The translations under genes were made by a program, and so were the position numbers. A stretch of DNA of 64,000 bases from Aristolochia californica. Lineage: Eukaryota; Streptophyta; Magnoliopsida; Piperales; Aristolochiaceae. The stretch covers positions 23,409,452 to 23,473,451 of the forward strand of contig JARWKL010000014.1 in assembly GCA_029961685.1 (NCBI GenBank), read 5' to 3'. Shown here in pieces: positions 1-8,496 of this stretch (its first letter is position 1; every line of letters begins with the position of its first letter). The notes beneath the pieces were generated by a model. The model ran no database searches. It saw nothing but the letters and a program-made list of their open reading frames with translations, and was not told the origin of the DNA.

Positions 1-21
1 ATTTGTCATTAGGATCAAGAT

Positions 22-1437
22 TTAAAACATGAGCAACACATCCCCATACTTTAAAATGGTTAAGACTAGGATTTTTCCTGACCATACCTCATAAGGTATT
101 TTCTCAACCGACTTGGAAGGCACTCTATTTGAAATATAGGTAGCTATCAATAGTGCTTCGCCCCAAAAAGATATTGGCAAATTTGCAAGCGCCATCATAG
201 ATCTTACCATCTCTAGTAAGGTTCGATTTCTCCTTTCAACAATACCATTCTGTTCAGGTGTATAAGGCATGTTAAACAAATGGATAATCCCATTTGACTT
301 GCAAAATTCAGAGAATAACTTTGAACAATACTCTCCACCTCTGTCGGTGTGCAATGTTTTGATCTTCCTTCCAGTGGCATTTTCTACCTCCAATTTGAAG
401 GTTTTGAAATAATCTAAGGCCTCATTTTTTTCTATGCAGTAAATATACTCTTCCATATCTTGAGCAATCATCTATAAATGTGATAAAATACGAATGACCA
501 TTACGAGTATTCACATTCATAGGTCCACATATATTAGAATGAATAATATCCAAAACATGATAACTTCTTGAGCCTTTGGATGGAAAGGATATCTTTGTCA
601 TTTTCCTATATATACAACACTCACAAATAGAAAAATCATTATGTGAAAGATTTTTCAATAATCCTTGTGTCACAAGTCTTATAATTCTATCCTTGTTTAT
701 ATGCCCTAGTCGTAAACGCCACAAATACAATTCATTTTCTTTAATATCCGAAGAAGTAGAAACATTAAACACCATATTTCCACTAAGTTGCAATTGATAT
801 AGACCAGAATTTCAAAAACCTCTCAAAATAACTTTATCATCTTGTAACATAAGAAATTTTTCACTTCCGAAGTAAAATGTAAATCCAATTTTCTCAAGAC
901 AATATACAGATACTAGACATCTTCTCATAGAAGGAGCATAAAGACAATCTTCTAAATCAAAAAACTTGCTATCAACAAGTTTTAGCCGATAAGTTCCCAC
1001 TCCTTCCACAATGACCTTTTCATCATTTCTCATGTAAATAAAGCTTGTTTTGTCCTCATCTTTCTTAGCTCCTTGAACTTCTGCAACTCATTCGATACAT
1101 GAACAGTTGTACCAGAATCAACCCACCAACTAAAAGGCTTGATATAAATAATACAAGTTTCAAGAGATAAGTACTCACTAGTGTTCTCCTGTTGCCCTTC
1201 TTGCATGGTTTTGAAAGCCTTACAATACTTCTTTATATGTCCTGGTTTATTACAGAAGAAGCAAACACATTGATTTGCATGTACTTCAACCCTTTGTTGA
1301 TTGACCTTTTTGTCCTTGAAGTTTTGAAATAAAAAATTCTTTCCCTTCTTCTTAAAATTCTTCTTCTTCGGCTTCAGAACTACGTTAGCGCTAGGTGAAG
1401 GTTTATCTAACTCAATACTTGGATTGAGTCTTTCGGA
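22..1437 (-). pseudogene. copia pol: protease and integrase, interrupted
   Basis: Downstream of gag, three broken frames carry pol. The protease active site is WWVDSGTTVHV near 1100-1130 (D-S-G). Next comes the GAG-pre-integrase zinc finger (LWRLRLGHINKDR, then CECC near 620-730). The integrase core shows FIDDCSRYGRVYLL near 440-490, HTDRGGEYC near 330-350, and NGIVERRNRTL with the catalytic glutamate near 215-240. The D,D,E triad is present but spread over different frames, and stops occur near 800, 1035 and 430-470. The end after 22 is lost at the window edge. Integrase would have joined the cDNA to host DNA; this copy cannot make it whole. Confidence 0.85.
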
Positions 1438-2052
1438 CTAGTGGTCGATCATATTAACCAAATCAAATATAGTCCACTTTGTCTTGGACAAAGAATAAAA
1501 ATGTTGAATATATTTGAGAGATTTGGGTAAAGAATTGATAATGGTGACCACTTTAATTTCTTCATCAATTGGTTTACCATGATATTGTAACTCATCTGCC
1601 ATGGCAAGCATCTCATTTACATGTTTTCTCACATCAGCATTTTCTGCGCATTTGGCACGAGTGAACTTTTGCCATAAGTTATTGATGTGAATAGACGACT
1701 TTTTACTATATTTAGCCTCAATATGGTCGAGAATCTCTTTTGTAGTGGGGACATGAAAATAAGTCATCATGAGAGTCTCACTAAGAGCCCCAAGAATATG
1801 TGACCTAGAAATTTCATTAGCATCATCCCATTCCTTAAATTTTCTAAGGTCCTTATACTGTTTTAGATTATCGAGGTAGTTTATTCGGGAAGGTTTTTGA
1901 GGAGGAGTATCCACTTTGATAATCTTACCAAACCTATAGCCTCGTAGCATTAAGTCAACCCATTGTGACCAATTCACATAATTAGTCTCATCAAGTGTAT
2001 TTTTCTTTAGGGACTCAGCAAAATTATGTCCACTACTAGATGTTCCTGCCAT
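1438..2052 (-). CDS. copia gag polyprotein, N-terminal 204 residues
   Basis: An open frame of 204 residues begins MAGTSSSGHNF and carries the plant copia gag (UBN2-like) signature: a W-x-x-W segment near residue 28, then the helical capsid-like region with KEILDHIEAKYSKKS and ADELQYHGKPIDEE. Gag forms the virus-like particle that packages element RNA. A TAG at 1438-1440 ends this frame, but the same frame continues past it through a lysine-rich stretch to a zinc knuckle of CX2CX4HX4C form (CFFCNKPGHIKKYC, about 1225-1270). The TAG is therefore probably a disabling mutation rather than a natural end. This start was chosen because it is the first ATG after the leader. Confidence 0.8.
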   Translation of the reverse strand: MAGTSSSGHNFAESLKKNTLDETNYVNWSQWVDLMLRGYRFGKIIKVDTPPQKPSRINYLDNLKQYKDLRKFKEWDDANEISRSHILGALSETLMMTYFHVPTTKEILDHIEAKYSKKSSIHINNLWQKFTRAKCAENADVRKHVNEMLAMADELQYHGKPIDEEIKVVTIINSLPKSLKYIQHFYSLSKTKWTIFDLVNMIDH

Positions 2053-2880
2053 CCAAAAAATATTTCAATATATGGGATAACATACGTAATTATACAATCA
2101 TCTCAGCCATCCAGTACTCCTACTTACCCTTTGGGGATTCATGAGAGTTACTAGGCAAATCACTCCACACATAATAAACAAACAACAATATCACAAACAA
2201 ACAAACACACAAACAAATAAATTAATTCATACTTACCCTTTGGGGATTCATATGAATTAATTTACAATATACTAATCTAATACAACTTGCATTACCCTTT
2301 GGGGATTTTGCAAATTATATAATTAAATTAATTTTCACATAAAATACATAAATATATAACAAGGCATGCAATAAGACAAATTATAAATACTTAAATAAAT
2401 TATAGCAAAGAAATAATTAAACAACAACTAAACGAATTAGATATAAACTATTTATAAAATATCAACATATAAATCTTCATAACTATAGTCTTGGATCCCA
2501 AATAGCCAAATAAACTCCAAATAACATGGAAATTCCATTAAAAATAAAATTCTGGGTCAAAACAACTCTTAAAACACATTCTGGCTCATTATATTAACAA
2601 AACCCGGTTTGGTTCATGGTCCTGGGTCATTACAGACCCGGACCACACAACCCTGCGCGTTAACAGGCATGCCCAAACAGCAACCTGTGCACAGCAGCCT
2701 GCACCAGCAGGCCTAGCCCGTGCACAGCGGCCTGCGCATTGGCAGGCCCACCTACGGCGCCAGAACACAATAAGCCTAAACTAGGCTTATTTCTATTCAC
2801 AAATAAATAGCCAAAAAATCAAAAAAATATGGAAAAATATAGAAAATTAGAATCTATCTCTATGATACCAGCAGAGGCAT
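2053..2880 (-). other. untranslated leader of the copia element, with repeated GGGGATT motif
   Basis: This stretch lies between the primer-binding site and gag and has no open frame. It contains three copies of ACCCTTTGGGGATT (about 2125-2142, 2234-2250, 2292-2307), the first two preceded by CTT. On the minus strand the first two read AATCCCCAAAGGGTAAGTA, so each carries a splice-donor-like GTAAGT. The part at about 2640-2760 is GC-rich, with repeated GCCTGC and GTGCACAGC blocks. The function is unknown. Confidence 0.6.
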
Positions 2881-3425
2881 TATTCACTTGTATTTTTTAG
2901 ACTTGATGTCTAATAATAATAAAGTAAACACCATAGAAATAGATATTAAATTCTTCATGCATATATCATAGAATTGAAATAATAAGAACAAAGAGAGCAA
3001 ACCTTTCATCTTGAAGAATATAAATGAAATTTGAAGTGCACAAGATAATCTTTGATAATTCGTTTACAAGTGATAAGCTTGCTCCCGTTCAGCCAGACTG
3101 GGTGTGCAATTAACCTTAGCGTCACTTGTAAGACCATGGAGGAATTTATAGATTTCCAAAGGGTGTGACACTAATATATCTCCTTAGGAGAGATACATCC
3201 CCTAAAGAGAGATACATCCCCTCAAGAGAGATACATCTCCTTATTCTCAAGGGATGTGTCCACTAAGTCAATGCACCCAATTAATCTACCTCTACAGGGG
3301 GATGTGATGGTCATTATTCCCTGTACTGAACATCCAATGACAAAGCATCTAGAAGTGGGCTCCACGCCTATAAATCATGGTAATTTTATTTCATAAATAA
3401 TATATTTGAAACCATAATTCCAACA
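2881..3425 (-). repeat. 5' LTR of the copia element, with TATA box and triplicated U3 repeat
   Basis: The LTR starts TGTTGG on the minus strand at 3425. A TATA box (TCTATAAATTCC) lies near 3143-3154. Upstream of it at 3184-3245 are three head-to-tail copies of a unit of about 19 bp containing GAGATACATCYCC. Such U3 repeats often act as enhancers in plant copia elements (Tnt1-like); that role is an inference here. The inner end near 2881 is placed only by the adjoining primer-binding site. Confidence 0.75.
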
Positions 3426-4053
3426 GTGGGCCTTATCTCGAGCTGGCTACATTCTAGGAAAGAGTTTGCTTCTCTATCGGGCGTCTCCCTTCAAGATAAT
3501 TGGGGTTTGATAGTGCACATGGCAGACCCCTGTAGGAATCCGATTATGGCCACCTGGGATCCTCCCCTTACGACTGCATCAAACTCAATTTTGATGGCAG
3601 TGCGTTAGGTTGTCCTAGGCCGGTTGGAGTTGGTGGTGTTTTCAGAGATAGCAGTGGAGACCCTATTCTATCCTATGCATGGCCGACGGGTATTGCTAAT
3701 TCAAATACTGCGGAAGTGAGTGCTCTTCTGTTTGGCCTCCAAATCTTTAAAGAACGGCTCTATGGCAAGCTGATTATTGAAGGCGATTCAAAGATTGTCA
3801 TTAGCTGGTGTTCAAAAGAAAGCTCCCCTCCTTGGCTCCACTGGCCAATCACTGATTGTATTGCTGACATTGTGTCATCCATTCATTGTAATTGGCACCT
3901 CGTTCCTAGATCAGCCAATTCTTTGGCTGATAAATTGGCAAAATACGGAACCCCCCAGCAATCTCTCATTGTTTGGGAAGGTTTCCCCTCGTGTAATCTG
4001 CTCGTTTGAGCTCTCATAATAAAATTCAGCATCATTTAAAAAAAAAACAAAAA
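3426..4053 (+). pseudogene. LINE ORF2 3' end: RNase H domain and poly(A) tail
   Basis: The translation from about 3581 reads KLNFDGSALGCP, GVGGVFRDSSGD, TAEVSALLFGLQ, IEGDSKIVISW and SANSLADKLAKYG, the RNase H domain found at the C-terminus of plant L1-type LINEs. The acidic residues D (FDGS), E (AEVSAL), D (EGDSK) and D (LADKL) are all present. The frame ends with TGA at 4007-4009, followed by AATAAA and a run of A at about 4039-4048, the true 3' end of a LINE insertion. A frameshift near 3560-3575 splits the ATWDPP linker from the domain. The 5' part was interrupted by the copia LTR ending at 3425. Confidence 0.85.
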
Positions 4054-5386
4054 AGATTTCGTTTTGCTGAGTTTTTTTCCTCCAAATTCTGCTCTATTCG
4101 GCGCTACGGGAGGAAGACAAAGACAGCTGAATATCAAGTTTCCTAAGTTAGGAAACTTGATTTAATCGAGCACAAGGTTGAGCACCTGACTGCAACCCGG
4201 ACCAGGCTGAGATAACCCAGCAACGCTGCCGACCCGAGCTCAACGTATGTTCTGCCGAGTTAACCTAGCGACGCTGTCGACCCGAGCTCAACCTATGTTC
4301 TACCGAGTTAACTCGGGTCAATCCGGTTTGGGTCAACTCGGGTCTGGGTCAACCAGACATGGCCCACATAATTTTCTGTCTCGGTACACATGTTTGGGTC
4401 CCAAGTTTTATACATATTTCTTCCGCGACTCGGCTATATTGATCTACTATTTGACTCGACGCAACTCAATTTTTTTTCTTCGACTAGATTATTATTTTTG
4501 AAGTATTGGCAATGTATTCGTTGGTCAGCATATTATTTGGTGCAGATAGTGCAGATACTTGTATCAGATTATTTCATGTGTCTTTATTACTCTTAAGGAC
4601 TTCCATTATTTACCAATTATCCGTTGTTATACAACTGCACATTTGGTACATGTTATTTGGGCATTGGCCTATTACTGCTATTGTTATTGTGTCTCTTTGA
4701 TTGAAACATTATTTCTAAAGAAGAACTCCTCGGTTGCTTGCCTTGAGTTCATTATTTGTTGACTATTGTTGGCATTGGTCGTCTGATGCGGAATTTGAAT
4801 TTCTTAAAAAAAAAAGCACAGGGTGGCCTGAAGATCTTATCATCCTTTTTACCCATTACCCATTGGTTATTTGGCAGCCTTTTTCCTACCATCATTTATT
4901 TGATTTTCACATACCCCTTTGGGCCAACCTCTTATGTGTTGCTTCAGTTGGTTTACCTTTATATATATATAGGTGTTTTAAGTCCATTGAGACTTTTTTA
5001 TATATATACCCATAGGTCTTTTATCGATGTCTTATGAATGACAGGCACTACCCACTTATCACCCATTTCTAACCTATGAGAGTCGGTGCCTAGGCTTGGA
5101 TACCGTGATGGAGGAGCTTATTACTATATCTATGTTATTTGGTTCAAACTGGGATCACTGCCATTACCTCCCAGCTTGAGGGGGAGAAGCACAAGAAGAA
5201 TTACAAGAAAGAGATATTTTACTTCATATATTGTGATAATTTTATTGTGACAAAAATATTCAAGAAAGGGGAAACACAAAAGATAAAGTTTTAGCATATA
5301 AGAAAAAAAATGGTAGCAAAGAAAATTGAAGACCAAGAATCTTTTTCATTGAAAGCTGAAGTTATAAATTCCAACTTGAGGGGGAG
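4054..5386 (+). mobile_element. internal region of a gene-less LTR element, 5' truncated
   Basis: No coding sequence is seen. The stretch matches internal parts of elements at 37470-39509, 46744-49070 and (inverted) 36827-40705: it shares TTTCCTAAGTTAGGAAAC, clusters of the palindrome CCGAGTTAACTCGG near 4240-4345, the text near ACTCGGCTATATTGAT, and the 3' block GATGGAGGAGCTTATTACTA near 5108. Polypurine tracts occur at about 5171-5187 and 5372-5386, the latter directly before the LTR. The left end abuts the LINE poly(A) tail, so the 5' LTR is missing. It serves as a natural empty site for the insertion at 37053-39897 (homologous position about 5000-5040). Confidence 0.75.
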
Positions 5387-5715
5387 TGTTGAAGAGAAAA
5401 TATGAAAGCCTCTTACATGACTCTCACAGTAAGTAGTCTCACAGAGCTAAAATTAATATGGTGGAGTCTCACAAAAAGTGGTCTCACTGATGAGTCTCAG
5501 TTGATTAGGTGTTTTAGTTATATTACTCTTCTATTTATGTTGAGTTATTTAATTATGCTAGGACTTATCTTTAAGTGTTAGAGTTTGGGTGTAATTGGGA
5601 TAAGGGTAATTTAATTGTAGTTGGACTCTACTACTTTCTTTTATCATAAATAGGGGTTCATATACTCTGATTATAACAAGTCAATAAAGTTTTTCACTTT
5701 TCCATAAATTCAACA
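5387..5715 (+). repeat. 3' LTR (329 bp) of the gene-less element
   Basis: The sequence begins TGTTGAAGAG right after the polypurine tract ACTTGAGGGGGAG and ends CATAAATTCAACA. It shares its second half with family B LTRs at 6539-7016, 40706-41146 and 42965-43409: GAGTTATTTAATTATG, TTTAAGTGTTAGA, TTGGACTCTACTAC, and a TATA box in the CATAAATAGG context near 5646-5655. The first half is different, so this is a divergent or recombinant family B LTR. No primer-binding site follows, as expected of a 3' LTR. Confidence 0.75.
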
Positions 5716-6538
5716 CTAATTTCTTCCCTTCAAATTTATTCGTCTCCGATCATCAAGAATTCAAAGACACAAACAATCTACACACAAACGTCACGGTCCT
5801 CACAAAACTCACGGAGCAGTGACTCAAAAGAGAAGCAAGAGACGCGGAAGGAGGCGAAGCAAGGTTCCTCGATACAAACGAATGAAAGCGAACCCTAGCA
5901 AACGCTCTTACTAGACCTGTTGAAACCTCTTGATCTCTGTCGACACTGAGTTACACACATCCAACACCTTCACTCAATCATCCAAATAGGCTGCAAGGGA
6001 CTTCTCCGATCCGGCCAGCTTCAAATTGGAAAGCAGAAAGCTTCTGCCAGTGTCTTGGGTGGCAATTTTGTCGATGGGTGAGGGAGTTTGGACGTAAAGA
6101 GGAAGTGGGAGCTCTTTGGCTTTGGTTTCTAAGCAGATTTGCAATTAGAACAGAGTTACAAGAACGAAGAAGAGAACCTGACAGAGTGAGAAAATTTTGT
6201 AAAGTTGCCAAAGACGATAGGGGTTTAGTAATTTGATTATTTGAGGAAATGCAACTTCTCAATTCGAATAATTTGAAAATTTTAAATATCCGATAAAGAA
6301 TCAAAATAATTAATGATTTCAAATCATATTTCATATTTGAGTTCACTTAATGAAATAAAAGTTGGTGAATCGGAAATGATTAAATTAATAAAAAAAGTTT
6401 TTATTTTATGGAACATACATATCATGGAAGAAGATGAAGAAGATTATGATGGAATATAAAATATTTGAAATGTTATAAGTTTAAATTATAGTATAAAATC
6501 TTATAAAATAAAAAAATTGTACAATATGAATTAAAATA
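5716..6538. other. unassigned, low-copy-looking DNA
   Basis: No recognisable gene. From 5716 to about 6130 the base composition is higher in G+C than the surroundings (CCTCACAAAACTCACGG, GAGACGCGGAAGGAGGCG), which could be an old promoter or untranslated region. A minus-strand open frame of 122 residues at 5978-6346 has no motif known to me and is not called as a gene. From 6250 on it is AT-rich. Confidence 0.4.
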
Positions 6539-7016
6539 TGTTGGAGGAGTCCACATATCTAAGAGTATTGAAAGATGGGTCACACGACCAAGGAAGGCCC
6601 ATATATCTAAAAGTATTGTAAGATGAGCTCAAGCACATAAGAAGTGGGACCCACCATGATTACCACGAGCTGGCATCCTTATCACATAAGTTGGAAGATC
6701 AAAAAGGACTCGCAAAGATAACCACAAGCTGGTTGGAAGATCAAGATGGAGTCACAAAGATAACCACGAGCTGACATTTTTATCTTATGGTCATGTCTTA
6801 GAAGAGCTCTAGTTTGAGTTATGCTTATCTTTTATTTATATTGAGTTATTTAATTATGTTAGGACTTATCTTTAAGTGTTAGATTTTGGATATAATTGGG
6901 ACAAAGATAGTTTTATTGTAATTGAACTCTACTACCTTCCTCTATTATAAATAGAGATCCATGTACGCTGATTATAATAAGTTAATAAAGTATTTCTCTT
7001 TTTCATAAATTCAATA
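6539..7016 (+). repeat. solo LTR, family B, with TSD AAATA
   Basis: The 478-bp sequence matches the family B LTRs at 40706-41146 and 42965-43409: it starts TGTTGGAGGAG, contains ACACGACCAAGGAAGGCCCA, GTGGGACCCACCATGATTACC, a TATA box near 6946-6954 (ATTATAAATAGAG), and ends TTTTTCATAAATTCAATA. The final CA has become TA. Five-base direct repeats AAATA flank it at 6534-6538 and 7017-7021. There is no adjacent primer-binding site or polypurine tract, so the internal part was removed by LTR-LTR recombination. Confidence 0.9.
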
Positions 7017-7021
7017 AAATA

Positions 7022-7597
7022 CAACTAAATTTTTAAGTAAATATTTTAATAAAGTATTCTCCTTTAGAATATAAAGAATGTCCCTCTACTTACGCATGTA
7101 GTCTTAAAACTTACAACAATTACCCCTCACTTTAACGAATTATCAAGTAACCGTATAATAAGATACAAAATAACATGTACTCATATTTATTTGACTTAAT
7201 AATTTATATGTTAATAATCGAGTAAATACTAATATGGGCAAAATATTTCATGCAAATTGTATAGATAATTTTATGCAGGGTTAATATATAGAGGTTATGC
7301 CCAATTTTTGGTAGAGGTCATGCCCAATTTTATGTAGAGGTCGTGCCCAATTTTATGTAAAACATATGCATAATTTTATATACACTTTATTTGACATGTA
7401 TTTTATGAAAAGTTTTGAATGACGGTTGGAGCTCGAACTCAATTAAAATTATTAGGCTCGAGTTCGATTACAATTTTAGGGTCGAGCTTGAGTTTGAAAT
7501 ATTTTAAATCAAACCCTGCCTAAACATAGGTAGGTTCGGACTCGGCTCAATTCGATGCCACCCCTACCAACAAGGCCTGCCTCCCAACCAATAAACA
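7022..7597. other. AT-rich spacer with a three-copy short repeat and a CTCGAG-rich block
   Basis: No gene is seen. At about 7288-7365 the phrase TAGAGGTCATGCCCAATTTT recurs three times at roughly 26-29 bp spacing. At 7425-7565 there are repeated CTCGAGTTCGA-type words followed by GTTCGGACTCGGCTCAATTCG, a pattern common in short non-coding plant transposons; related words occur at 22390-22540 and 22850-22990. Element ends could not be defined. Confidence 0.45.
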
Positions 7598-7840
7598 CTT
7601 AAAACCCCAAACCCCTAAACCCCTAAACCTTAATCCCTAAATTCTAAACAATAAACTAAAAACTCATAAACCCTAATCCCTAAACCTTAAAGCCTAACAC
7701 GATTACCCTAAGCCCAAACCCTAAACTCTACACCCGTAAACCCTAAACCCTAAGCCCTAACACGATTACCCTAAACCCAAACCCTAAATCATAAGCCCAA
7801 ACTTCAACTCTAAATCAAAACCCTCAACCCTAACCCTAAC
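7598..7840. repeat. degenerate interstitial telomere-like repeat (CCCTAAA)n
   Basis: About 240 bp is dominated by CCCTAAA and its variants (CCCTAAG, CCCAAAC, CCTTAAT), the C-rich strand of the plant telomere repeat. A longer phrase, CCTAACACGATTACCCTAA, occurs twice (about 7692 and 7758), so part of the tract grew by duplication of a larger unit. It ends just before the promoter region of the receptor-like protein relic. Confidence 0.85.
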
Positions 7841-8308
7841 TCGTTCTTTCATTGCTTTCATACTTTTCTTTTCCGTTTTCTCCCCTCATTGATCGTTTTA
7901 TAGCAAAAGATTATTTTTATATTCAAAACAAGAGGTTTTGAATTCAGATTTAAGCCTCTAGGGTTCTAAAAATTTCATGATCTATTCGTTTTATGTATGA
8001 TTGATCATATTTTGGGTTTTGGTTTTTGGAATTTGTGTTTAGTATATAATAAAAAAGTTTAAGTAAAAATTATTAAAGTTAAATCTATTAAAATATTTTA
8101 TTAATAAAAATATCCTCTCCACTTTAAACTGCTCACTAACCAATAAATATTTCACTTTTAACTTTCCGTGCACTAATTTACACCACCGTTCCATATGTGC
8201 ACGCTCTCTGTATCTGTATCACTTGGTTGTGGGTCCATTTGTGGGCTTGACTAGAGCCCACAACTTGTTTCCCTGGCCGATTGGTCTTCTTGGGTGTTCT
8301 CTCTCCAC

Positions 8309-8401
8309 AATACCTTGATCTCTCATGGCTAGACCTTACAAGGGCACTGAATTGGCAACAGGAAATCAACAAGGTTTCTTCTTTGAAAGAGTTACATTTG
8401 A
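8309..8401 (+). repeat. 93-bp copy of the receptor-like gene's own LRR coding sequence
   Basis: This stretch is nearly identical to 9041-9133 inside the LRR coding region: both encode TRALNWQQEINKVSSLKELH. It lies about 100-190 bp upstream of the likely start codon and is in the same reading frame as the gene. It probably marks a tandem paralogue now lost, or filler DNA copied during break repair. Confidence 0.85.
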
Positions 8402-8496
8402 TTTACAATCTTTTGATTTACATCATTTATACAAAACATTTATACATAATTCACAATGAAATAATAAAAGGAATTCTTTCTTCTCCATATTTTGCA

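Larger units (their letters stand above)
1..3425 (-). mobile_element. Ty1/copia retrotransposon, 5' LTR to integrase, cut by left window edge
   Basis: Read on the minus strand, the order is LTR, leader, gag, zinc knuckle, protease, integrase, which is copia order as far as it goes; reverse transcriptase and RNase H would lie beyond the left edge. The LTR begins TGTTGGAATTATGG at 3425. The primer-binding site TGGTATCATAGAG reads down from 2880, a near match to the tRNA-iMet type, so the LTR is about 2881-3425; its inner boundary is uncertain because no clear CA end is seen. Several in-frame stops and frame changes separate gag, protease and integrase, so the copy is not autonomous. At its outer edge it abuts LINE coding sequence, meaning it inserted into a LINE. 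The TSD cannot be tested because the other end is missing. Confidence 0.9.

Noticed and set aside
5978..6346. Minus-strand gene of 122 residues.
   Set aside because: No domain, no support from composition, and it spans a change from GC-richer to AT-rich DNA.
8281..8496. Longer N-terminus for the receptor-like protein, starting at 8281.
   Set aside because: The added 72 residues include a duplicated LRR piece and lie before the signal peptide, which would then be internal.
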